Shown here one piece after another: positions 1 to 10,307 of a stretch of 64,000 nt of DNA (within the stretch, counting starts at the first letter, position 1; every line of letters begins with the position of its first letter). The notes under the pieces were generated by a model. The model was not told the origin of the DNA. It worked only from the letters and a program-made list of their open reading frames with translations, and did not search any database. The position numbers were made by a program, and so were the translations under genes. Source of the stretch: Dillenia suffruticosa (taxonomy: Eukaryota; Streptophyta; Magnoliopsida; Dilleniales; Dilleniaceae); the NCBI GenBank assembly GCA_033439265.1, contig JAVTVX010000016.1, positions 19,080,701 through 19,144,700 of the forward strand, written 5' to 3'.

Positions 1-401
1 CTTTCAACTAAAGTAATTGTCAATGTCTACTTATTTCCATCATTGAAAAAGAAATCACTTTCATCAATTCTTAGGAGCGGTGCCCTCTTCCCTTTCTCTC
101 CTTTTTTCTCTCTCTCTCTCTTTCATTCCTCTGCTTTCTCTTTCCTCTCTCCTCTGTCAAGCAATTTATAACTCCAAGAATTGAAAGTAGGGAGACGGGA
201 CGATTACGCGAGAGAGAGAGAGATAGAGAGAGAGAAACTTGCCAAAGAGGATAGAGGAGAGAAAACGACTTGGACGATAGAGGATTAAAAGGACATATGT
301 GTCATTTTACCCTTTTCTCTCATATCCAAATAAGAAATATTTTGACTCTCGTTTAGCTTTACAATTTTTTAGGGACCCCACGTGGAGCTTATGTTGCGTG
401 G
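1..401. other. Left-edge intergenic DNA, no gene seen
   Basis: There is no supported coding frame. Positions 95-160 are CT-rich and 209-235 are a GA microsatellite. Such tracts are common in plant 5' leaders, so a gene reading off the left edge is possible, but nothing here proves it. Confidence 0.4.
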
Positions 402-1114
402 CAACGAAATCAAAAAATAAAAATAAAAATAGATATAAAATGGTATAATAAAATGATATTTTATATGAATATAAAAAAAATAAAAATATGAATAAATACG
501 TAAATATAAAAAATATAATAATTTTTATGTAAATATTAATTATTTTATAAAAATAATAAAATAATTATATTTTATAACAAAAATATAAAATGATCAAATA
601 TATAATTATTAATTATAAGATGATTCAAATAAAAAATTATAATTTTAATTAAATAAATAAATAATTCATTAAATATAAAAAATGTATAATTATATAAAAT
701 ATAAGAATTTTAATATAAATATAAATTAATTTAATATAATAAAATGTTTTAAAAATATTTTAAAAATATTTTAAAGATATTTTAAAAATGAGAAACGTTT
801 CCGAAATGGGGACGTGCCGCATGACTCATGCCATGCTATATGTTGGTTAATGGGGACCTCTTATTTCTCCCTTTTTTTATATTTGGCTAAAGATAAATAC
901 ATGAATCATCCCTATAGTTGCTTAATGGAAACGATAATCGACATTTTTCATATTTTCTAATAGGTATCGACACTTATGGTATTTGTGATGTTTGGATCGT
1001 CATGTAACAACCGCTTATTAGTTTATCATCCTATTCCATGAGAGGTGATAGTTATTAGATTATTATCCAATAGTTACAAATTTCATAGGAATGAGTGTCA
1101 TAGTTTGTAAGTCT

Positions 1115-1147
<33 letters not shown>

Positions 1148-3278
1148 TATTTGGTATGATTTTAATTTTTATCAGAAATAATTTAAAAGTGGACCCAAAA
1201 TAAAAATTAATTAAATTTTTAACAACAAGATTATGATTTTCTCAAAATTTTGTATAAAAAGAATTAGTTTTGTTAATGGGACAGGTTATCAATAAAAATT
1301 TTCTTAAACACTAAACTTGCCTACAAAGTAAAATTGGGTGAGAATTCTTATGATCATATTTTGGAGATAATAAGAAGAATAAAATAAATACATCATAAAA
1401 TTTTGCTATCAGAGTGTTTAAGGTAAAACCTAAGTTATTTCTTACTGTTAACCAGCTTTCATTTTACTTTGGCGCAATCCACCAACCTAGAATTTACGAC
1501 AATCATAAGTTGAATTTCTTGGAAGGCAAGGTTAAAAACCAAGATTATTTTTCCTTTCCAAGCAAAATTTGTCAGAGTTCTTCCAAGATAAGTTTGTGCT
1601 GATAAGCCTTACATAAGAAAAAGTTACAATTTTTCTCTTTTTGCAGAAGAAATGTATTTAGTTAATTTGTCATAATTCAAAACTGAGGAAATACGGAGTA
1701 GATAGTCTGTATACATAGATCAATTGACCTCTATATAAATATTTGAACCTTTTAACCAAAAATTTTAAATTTTATAAATAGAAAATCAATATATCTCGAT
1801 TCAATCACTCTTATATTTTGTGTAATTGTCATTTTAACATTTTCTCTCGCATATTTAGTAATATACTTAATTGTGAAATTTTTAAATGGGTTATGCCATC
1901 TGAAAATCTTTGCATTGACTTGAAATCGAAATGTTCTCGCTACATTTAAGACAAAATAATATCAATGAATAGTTGGTCTAATATCAATACGGATGATAGA
2001 GATATTGGCTAAGTTTAAATCCTGGCCATTAGAAAAGAGTTATGCGAAAGAATAATTCTTTACTTTTTATTGGGAAACAGGTAAAATAGTATCGTTGTTG
2101 TTAGGAATCCTTATCGCATGCCGTTAAAGGCACGTAAATAGGAAAGTGGGCTCCACAGGGCTTTACTTGTATTAGTTTGCTATGCGTGGAATTATATTTT
2201 AAATAATTTGATTTAAATATATATGGGATTTTATTTAAATAACGATTCTTTTAATATATTTTTTTATTTTTTAAATTTTAAATTCAAAATTTAATTAACA
2301 ATTCTAATATTTCATCTCAGCTGATATTAACATTACCCAAATGGATAAATGAGGAGTCGACCGTGTCTTTTGCTCTAAATGAATATATAGGTTGAATATC
2401 ACATTCAGATACCAACTTAATTAATAGGACAAATGTTTCTTTTTAAATGAAATTTAATCTTTAATTTTTAATAGCTTTATTAGAAAAAGACCTCACACCA
2501 AAAGTTTACTAATTATGTAAATTTGCTAATATACACTCAAAATGTGGCAAAACTAAGAGTTTGGGGCAACTTCTCCACGAAATATTAAAAATAAAAATAA
2601 TATGTATTCTTTTAATGGTATTTTAATAAATTACTATTAAAATTTTTTTAAAATTGTGCAAAAGATTTTTAAAATATAGTTAAAATCTTTTAAAACACCG
2701 TTTGTTCTCTAAAATTTATAATATCAGCCTCTTACATATTGTATCTTACTTGCATGGGAAAAATCTTAGAATTTGTGGTTATATCTAAAAAAAATTTCCA
2801 TTTGTACTTATATTTTTAAATTGAAAGTGAGAATGTAAAAGTATTTTTGGCTTTATTGGATGAGGCCAAGCAGAGGGACGGGGACACAATTATAATACAC
2901 GGAAAATTCTCAATACTAGCGTATCTTTATTTTGAAAATATTTTTCGTTTTCGAACATTTTAATATATTAAATTAATTTATATTTATCTAAAAATTCACA
3001 TATTTTCTATAATTACATATTTTTTGCATATAAATTATTTATTTATTTAATTATAATTTTTATTTTTTATATTAATTATCTTATAATTAACAAATACATA
3101 TTTGATTATTTTATATTTTTATTATAAAATACGATCATTCTATTATTTTTTTAAAATAATTAATATTTATATACAAATTTTTTTATTTTTTATATTTAGG
3201 TATTTATCTATATTTTTATAAAATATTATTTTATTATATCATTTTATATCTATTTTCATTTTTTCATTTCTGTTTCCG
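402..3278. repeat. Large inverted repeat: arms about 402-770 and 2930-3278
   Basis: The two arms are reverse complements over about 350-370 bp, with small indels and roughly three quarters or more identity by eye. One stretch near 440-467 matches the reverse complement of about 3217-3244 at nearly every base, and the order of matching blocks is kept across the whole arm. The 2.1 kb between the arms has no coding frame I recognise; it carries an (AAT)10 microsatellite at about 1118-1147. Two readings fit: one long-terminal-inverted-repeat DNA element (Mutator-like elements have arms this long), or two copies of an AT-rich MITE in opposite orientation. No target-site duplication was found, so the two cannot be separated here. 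Confidence 0.6.
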
Positions 3279-5435
3279 CGACAAAAGCAAGCTATCACAA
3301 ATTAGATTTTGGACATTTATTCGGGTTGACCCGAATCCATGAAGCGGAAGGGTATAACCGTAATTTGACAAATACGCGTGATTCTCTTTCAATGATTGCG
3401 ACGGTTCTCTTCCCCGTTCTCTTCTTTTGTAGTTTTGCATTCGGAGCCCCTTAATTTGGGAATCAATTACAGTTCTGTCACTTTTCTACATTTTGTAGTT
3501 CTGCATTTGGAACCCCTTAATTTGACAAATACACGGTTTGGGCAAGATGAGAAAAATATGTAATGCCTATGTCATTGAATTTGTCAATTGGTTAATCAAG
3601 TGAGTTAAGAAATAAATCAAAAAATCATAAACAATATGGTTTGATAATTATACACCAAATAACTTCATTTAATCGAACTGTATCGAATTCTAATATGATT
3701 TTGATTTATTTAGTAATAATACAAAAAGCGTTACTTTTATTATACAATTTTAAATTCATAAATTTCTTAATAAACGACAAAATAAATTAAAAATTAGGTA
3801 CTTGCTTAATATATATAATTCATGAACATGTCAATCGATTGATACCGAATTGTAGTAATCGAAATTATTATCGAATTAGAAAAAACAATGTCTTTATATT
3901 TGAGTCAGATATAAAAGTACAAATTTAAAATAAAATCCATATTAATATACATTAATTTTTTGTAATTGATCATTAGTATTTTAGTTATTCAATTAATCTG
4001 TTTCGATTATTATAAAATCTAATTTATGGATGAACTTCACAATATTTGATTTTTTTAACTCTCTCACGATATTTATTTTTTAATTCTCAAAATTTAAATT
4101 CAAGATTTTGATTAAAAAAATTTAATATTATGTTATTATACCTTTAATATATTTTAATAAGATAACTCGAATATATTTTTGAAAAGAATAAATGAGAAAA
4201 GTATTTGTACTCATTGTGATTCTTAAATGACACTTTTCTAAAACCATAGATAGTTTGTACACATGCGCATGAGTCAAAAACCCCATAATTTGGTGAGGGA
4301 AAATTATGACCTATCAATCATAGAAATTCAGACCCTCTAGAGGGTTCGCCCATGAGGATGGACCCTTCTTGACTATGAATGGTTTTGTCTGACCATTCTT
4401 CAAATCAACCTATGTTTAGATGTTTGAAGCACTGATGCAGAAATGAGTCCACGTGTGAATCATATGATATCATGGGCTGCATGTAAAACCAGAAGTTGAA
4501 AGTACACATCAACCGCCCTTATTTTTTAGGGTCCCTAACATAATTAATTGAAATAAAAGATTGCATTAACTAAAATACCACAAAATTTCAAACGTACATA
4601 CACATGAGATGATTGCAAATATTATTGATATACGAAAATCTGACTATTTCGATTCGAATAATTTTAAAATTTAATTTAAAAGTTAACTCTTTTAATATCT
4701 ATTTTTTTTATTTTTAAAACTTAAATTCGGTATCATAATTAAGCAAGTCTAGTACCTTATCACTAGACTCTCAAATCATTGGTGCAAATATTACACCAAC
4801 CAAAGATATACCTATGTTACTTTCGCAGGTATAATTTAAAGGCAGTCGATAGTTATTTTAGAAAGAATAAATTTAAATTTTAATAGTAATTCTGATTTAT
4901 ATTATAATTATAAACGAATGAATTACTTCTTATTATATAATTTTAAGTCGATAACTCATCTATTAAATAAAAAATACAGGAATGAATCGGCAAAACAAAA
5001 CAATTACATAGATACCACAGAATAAATCCGACGATTTGATGTCTTATATGTTTCTCTTTTCCTTGGTTTACCTGCTACAATCAAAAGAATTAGAAAAATG
5101 CAAAGGTCGACCTTTCCATGATCTAACAATTAATATTAATATTAATATTAATCTAACAATCTCAATAGAAATCTATTGCAACTTCCATAATCGAGAGTAG
5201 GTCTTAGTCAACTAAGAAATTGCTAATTGAAAATCAAACACAATCAACAAATTTCCAATGAAAATGAAATCTTGGTCAACAAATGAAGAAAAGAGAAAAT
5301 AAGGATGAAAAATGAAGAACGTTTGAATCATGGTTAACGACTCTATTGCATTTAAATCTCGAATTTTAGGAGGAATGGAGAACATATAACTCCGAATTGA
5401 TAATTCGATTTATGATTATTTTTGTAGTATACCAT
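3279..5435. other. AT-rich intergenic DNA, no gene seen
   Basis: No coding frame can be supported. A local duplication is visible: about 33 bp at 3427-3459 recurs at 3492-3524 with three changes. The rest is AT-rich sequence without recognisable ends or motifs. Confidence 0.4.
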
Positions 5436-5703
5436 TTATCGATATTATTAATTCTATGATATAATCACCTCTTGCTTATCAGCTTAACTTAGTGATCATT
5501 TATCAACTATTAAAATTTATTAACTCAGTTGGATAAACTTATAATTTATACTTACACTTCTCTTGTACCTTTATCGATATTATTAATTCTGTGACATAAT
5601 CAGTTTTTGTTTATCGGCTTAACTTAGTAATCATTTATCAACTATTAAAATTTATTAACTCGTTTGGATAAACTTATATTTTATATTTGCACTTCTCTTT
5701 ACC
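5436..5703. repeat. 135-bp tandem duplication (two units)
   Basis: The unit at 5436-5570 is repeated at 5571-5703 in the same orientation with roughly a dozen changes. Both units start with the same 'ttatcgatattattaattct' and end near 'cacttctct'. It is non-coding. Confidence 0.85.
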
Positions 5704-6252
5704 TTTATATTTATCATTATTTCATGATTTTCATTTTAATTTTATTAAAATATCATTATTGATAGGTATGGAGGGCAAGTGTCTTGCTTAAGTGATTAAC
5801 CCCTCCCCCCACCATTAGAGATCTCTCAGCTAAACATATCATTAGAAAAGTTGAGCACTTTGAATTAGTTGCCCTTTCCCACTCTAGGTGGGGGAGGCAA
5901 TGACAATGTATGATTTCTTATGTTCATACAAATTATTTTTCCCGAAAAAAAAAAAAAGGAATTAGTGCAGAAAGGAATTGTTGTAGAAAGGAATTGTTGT
6001 ACTCTTACCTTACTCTTACCTAAAGAGCCCCCATGATGCTGCGTTAATTAAATAAATTAAATTTTATATGATAGTTTATATCAATATATTTTGATTAATC
6101 GTTAATCAATTGTCAATATATTTTAATTAATTGAAACATATATTTAATTAATAATTAATCAAAATATGTCACATGGATTATTAGGATTTGATTTATTAAT
6201 ACTTGAGTCATTAATTCATATGCCGTTATTGTAACGATAGTTATGTTCTTGC
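5704..6252. other. Intergenic, A-tract at 5946-5958
   Basis: There is no gene. An unusual GC-richer patch at 5765-5905 ends in an A-tract at about 5946-5958, which looks like a retroposed fragment, but I see neither tRNA boxes nor flanking duplications. Confidence 0.3.
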
Positions 6253-7345
6253 TTATAAAGCCCTAATTTTAGTATTGTACATTTGACTCCAAATCTCTTG
6301 ATAAGTGTTTTTACTAAGTGAAATGATCGACATTAATTCAAAGTCTTATTTTCTCCAAGTTTAAATTTTAAATAAAAAAATATTTAACAGATTTATCGAT
6401 ACATTAAATCTTGAAAATACGACAAAAATTTTAACCTTTACAAAGTTAATCAAATTGAAAAAAAAAAATTGCTATATCATTTGATTTTCTTATTAGTGTA
6501 TTTAACTTTGGCTCTCTTGATGTATATTTTTTTAATTTCTAGTAAGGAAATGATTGATATTGATACGAAATATTCTTTTATGTGATCTCCGAACTTAAAA
6601 TTTTGATACAAAAAAAAATTAAAAGATTTCTCGTTACATTGAATCTCGAAATCGCACAAAAATCTTTAACCATTGCAAAGTTAATGAAGCAAAATCACAA
6701 CAATCAAAAAGAATAAAATAAATTGTATCGCGTAAAATTATTTAGCTCGATAGCATTATTCTATGAACAATTATCTTTTTATTTATAAATCTCTAAGTTT
6801 AGCGTTAATATATCCAACTCCGAATCTCTAGATTATGATCCTAAAAATTTTATTAAGCAAAATGATTCACAATCATACCAAATATTATTTTATGTGATCT
6901 CTAAACTCAAAATTTCGATACTAGAAAAATATAACAAATTTATTGCTACGTTGAATCTTGAAAATCCTGAAAAAATCCTTAACTCACAAAGTTAATATAA
7001 TTAAATCATTTCAATAAAAAAAATGAAATAAAGTTGTATCACGTAAAATTATTTGATTCGCTTGGTGATTAAGCCTTTTATGTATAAATCCCTAAGTTTA
7101 GCGCTAATACATTTAACTTGAAATCTCTAAATCTGATTTTAAAAAATTTTATTAAGTGAAATGATTTATGTTGATATAAATTATTATTTTACATAATATC
7201 CGATCTCAAATTTTTAATACCAAGAAAATTTAGTAGATTTTGTGGTTACATTAACTCTTGAATTCCCACAAAAATCCTTAACCCTTACAAAGTTAATAAA
7301 ATTAGATCATGCCATTAAAAGCAATGAAATGAAGTTACATCACAT
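6253..7345. repeat. Four-unit diverged tandem repeat, about 265-300 bp per unit
   Basis: The units begin near 6253, 6480, 6783 and 7083. Each carries the same ordered blocks: 'tataaatccctaagttta' or a variant, a block reading about 'aagtgaaatgat', a 'tatgtgatctc' block, then 'ttgaatctcgaaa' and 'acaaagttaat'. Units 3 and 4 are the most alike. No unit has a long open frame. The array ends about 200 bp before the CT-rich leader of the DUF668 gene, so it sits in that gene's upstream region. It resembles a short satellite array or serial local duplication. Confidence 0.8.
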
Positions 7346-7553
7346 AGGACCAAAATGCAATTCGGAAAATATTGGGGGAGGTAAACACAATTGAGCGAAA
7401 AGATTAACTTCACACGGTTTTTCATTTTTTTTTTATTTTTTTAATTATCATTTCCGGTCATAGTAAGGATTTCAGCGTCTCCACTCCATTCCAAGTGGCC
7501 CTCTATTTAGTCTTTTCTTCCTCTTCCCACTGCAATTTCCCAGTGACTTCCAA

Positions 7554-7578
7554 CTCTCTCTCTCTCTCTCTCTCTCTC
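7554..7578 (+). repeat. (CT)n tract in the 5' leader of the DUF668 gene
   Basis: An uninterrupted CT dinucleotide tract lies just upstream of the inferred 5'-UTR exon end at 7665. Pyrimidine tracts of this kind are frequent close to plant transcription starts and in 5' UTRs; a role here is inference. Confidence 0.7.
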
Positions 7579-7665
7579 AAGATCAGATCAATTTCTTGAC
7601 TACAATTTGCATTTTGCTTGAACATTTAGTTTTGGTGTCAGCCATTTTTCTACTTCAAAAGATCG

Positions 7666-8422
7666 GTGAGTCCTCTCTCTCTCTCTCTCTATGTAGTTTA
7701 TAGTAGATTATTTTTTTTTTGGGTTTTTCTTAGAACTAAGATTGGTCAACATTTTTTCATACCAAGATTGGTTTCTCTGGGGGTTCGTTTATTAGGTAGT
7801 GAATGTTTTCTTTTATTTTTGTATATTGGGGGAATTATTGTTATTATTTTGAAGATCATGAATCTGAGGTGTAGAATTTTTTTTTAAAAAAAAATCTGAT
7901 TCCTCATTGGATTTATGAGGTTTTTATATGGCTATTATTTTTTTTTCATTTCTTGATGTTTAATTCCAATTTTGGTCCTTTAGAAAGCTCAATTTTATCC
8001 ATTATTGTGAAATTGAATTCCCCAAAATAAATAATAAATAGCTTGATTTCAAATGTCTTTGGTGGGTTCCTTTTTTTCCTCACTATCTTACTCTGGCTCT
8101 AAGAAATTTACCTTTTATAGAATAAGAATTATTTCCTTAATCCTGTTATTGCGTCTTGTTTTTCATTTATTATGTTTTATCGTTCATTTTTTTTTTGTGG
8201 TTCTTGAATTAAGATCTTTAATTAGATTTTTTTCCTCCAAAATTTGAAGGGATTCTGATCTTACGAATCCTGAACGCACGCTGCTCTTTTATTTGAAAAT
8301 GAACAAAAGCATGATTTTTATGGGATTTCGTACCTCATTAAAGATTTTGTAATGAATGAAACACCCTTGTGTTCTACTCAATTTAATTATCTGAACATAG
8401 TTACGGCTTCTTTGTATTCCAG
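7666..8422 (+). other. 5'-UTR intron of the DUF668 gene
   Basis: The donor at 7666 (GATCG|GTGAG) and the acceptor ending at 8422 (TATTCCAG|GATC) bound a 757-bp T-rich interval with no coding role. The spliced leader then runs 8423-8492 to the start codon and holds no upstream ATG from about 7579 onward. Leader introns are known in this family; the exact transcription start is not visible. Confidence 0.6.
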
Positions 8423-8492
8423 GATCTAAGAATTTGCTTGTGGGTTTTGGCTTAGAAGCTAATATCTTACTCATCTTGTTGTGGTGTTAGAG

Positions 8493-10307
8493 ATGGTAGC
8501 AGAGGCGTGGTTCCGCGGTCTACGGCGGAGTTCCAAAAAAAATGAGGCTGGTAATGATAAATTGACAATAGGGGTACTTGCATTTGAAGTAGCAAGTTTG
8601 ATGTCTAAATTGGTTTATTTGTGGCAATCTCTGAGCGACAAAAATATTAGTAGGTTGAGGGAAGACTTATCAAATTCAGAAGGTATCAGAAAGCTTGTGT
8701 CAGAGAGTGATGATTATATTGTAGGTTTAGTGTGTGCAGAGCTGCTTGAGAGCGTTGGTTATGTGGCAAGATCAGTCTCCAGATTAGCCAAGAAATGCAG
8801 TGATTCTGGTTTGAAGAGTTTTGAGTATTTGTTTGAAGATTTGATCAGGATCGGTGCAGACCCTTGTCGTTGGGCTTATACATGGAGGAAGATGGAGAGG
8901 AAAGTGAAGAAGATGGAAAGGTTTATATTGCTCAACGCAAATTTGTATCAAGAAATGGAGATACTTTCAGAGCTTGAACAGATGTTGAGGAGAATGAAAA
9001 GTAGTGGTAGTGCAGAAGAAATGAACTTGCTTGACATCCAAAAAAAGGTTGGGTGGAAGCAACAAGAGGTGAAACATCTGCAGGACATGTCTCTGTGGAA
9101 TAGGAATTACAATTACACAGTTCGCCTTTTGGTGAAGTCATTATTCACGATATTCAGGAGGATTAAACATGTTTTCGGAATTGAGCAAATGGTGGATTTA
9201 GGGGAAATCAATAGTTCTAGAGGTTTAAATATTGATTATATTCACCGCAGCCGCTCAGTATCCGGATTGATGCAGTCTTCAGTTCATCCAACTGCAAATG
9301 GTCTTCCCAGGTTCTCATCAGGTCCTCTTGGAGGGTTTGTTGCTAAATCAGGCCCCCTTCAGAAAACAAATGATGCCATGATTTCCTATTCGGGTCCGCT
9401 TAGGTACTCGATTACAAAGTCAGGTCCCCTGGTGGGAGCAAACAGGAACATGAGCTACTCAGGGCCTCTCGTTAACTCTACTACAAAATCTGGCCCTATT
9501 TATGGAACTAGTAAAACCAACAAGAGGCTGTGGCAATTTCGTGATCTTTCAGCTGCTCTACGGGGAATAAGTACAGGCTTCAAACCCAACAGGTCGGCTG
9601 CTGCAGGAGCCTTTAAAGGATGCGTAATGGGTGGAAATACTTCTCCAGAAAGAAATAGCTTTTCTGGTGCAAATGTGGTTTCTTCAGGAATACTCAATCA
9701 AGTTGAGGAAAATCATGCAGACCGTCATTCCGGTGGAAACATACTCCAAAATAATCTCTTGATGTTTTGTTCAAAACATAGGTTGCTGAATGCTCCAGCT
9801 GGAACTCTTGGTGCTGCTGCTTTGGCACTGCATTATGCTAATGTTATTATTGTGATTGAGAAGCTTGCTGCATCTCCACATCTGATCGGTCATGATGCAA
9901 GAGATGACCTGTACAATATGTTGCCTTCAAGTATACGATCTTTCCTGAGGGAAAGGCTGAGGCCGTGCTCCAAGAGCTTAGCTGCATCAATTTATGATAC
10001 TGCTCTTGCAGGAGACTGGACTAATGCAATTGCAAGGATATTAGAGTGGTTAGCACCACTTGCACACAACATGATAAGATGGCAAACTGAGAGGAGTTTT
10101 GAGCAACAGAACTTAATTTCCAGGACAAACGTTCTTCTGGTGCAAACCCTTTACTTTGCTGACCAAGAAAAGACGGAATTGACAATCACTGAGCTCCTTG
10201 TTGGTCTGAATTATATCTGGAGATTTGGGAGAGAGATTAATGCAAAGTCATTAATGGAATGTGCTAGTAGTAGTATGTTTGATAATTATTTAGATCTGGA
10301 AGGGTGA
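8493..10307 (+). CDS. DUF3475/DUF668 protein, PSK-simulator-like (At5g04550 type)
   Basis: A single-exon frame of 604 aa from the ATG at 8493 (upstream in-frame codons are GTG only). The N-terminal domain, about residues 20-85, has the DUF3475 signature LTIGVLAFEVASLMSKLVYL followed by WQSLSD. DUF668 follows at about residues 436-525 (GTLGAAALALHYANVIIVIE, then IRSFLRERL). Between them is a basic, coiled-coil-prone stretch and six alternating SGPL/SGPI motifs (about residues 275-340). The family is plant-specific. The PSI1-3 members act near the phytosulfokine receptor in growth control, while this member lacks their N-terminal Met-Gly acylation site and matches, as I recall it, the At5g04550 subgroup starting MVSETWFRSL. 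Length agrees with that subgroup (about 600 aa). The biochemical role is unknown. The 3' UTR runs past 10307 with no clear end. Confidence 0.93.
   Translation: MVAEAWFRGLRRSSKKNEAGNDKLTIGVLAFEVASLMSKLVYLWQSLSDKNISRLREDLSNSEGIRKLVSESDDYIVGLVCAELLESVGYVARSVSRLAKKCSDSGLKSFEYLFEDLIRIGADPCRWAYTWRKMERKVKKMERFILLNANLYQEMEILSELEQMLRRMKSSGSAEEMNLLDIQKKVGWKQQEVKHLQDMSLWNRNYNYTVRLLVKSLFTIFRRIKHVFGIEQMVDLGEINSSRGLNIDYIHRSRSVSGLMQSSVHPTANGLPRFSSGPLGGFVAKSGPLQKTNDAMISYSGPLRYSITKSGPLVGANRNMSYSGPLVNSTTKSGPIYGTSKTNKRLWQFRDLSAALRGISTGFKPNRSAAAGAFKGCVMGGNTSPERNSFSGANVVSSGILNQVEENHADRHSGGNILQNNLLMFCSKHRLLNAPAGTLGAAALALHYANVIIVIEKLAASPHLIGHDARDDLYNMLPSSIRSFLRERLRPCSKSLAASIYDTALAGDWTNAIARILEWLAPLAHNMIRWQTERSFEQQNLISRTNVLLVQTLYFADQEKTELTITELLVGLNYIWRFGREINAKSLMECASSSMFDNYLDLEG

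Noticed and set aside
1414-1602. Short frame of 62 codons between the inverted arms
   Set aside because: No ATG-led conserved domain, and it lies in AT-rich DNA. It cannot be told from chance.
5765-5960. Possible SINE ending in an A-tract
   Set aside because: No box A/B and no flanking duplication could be found.
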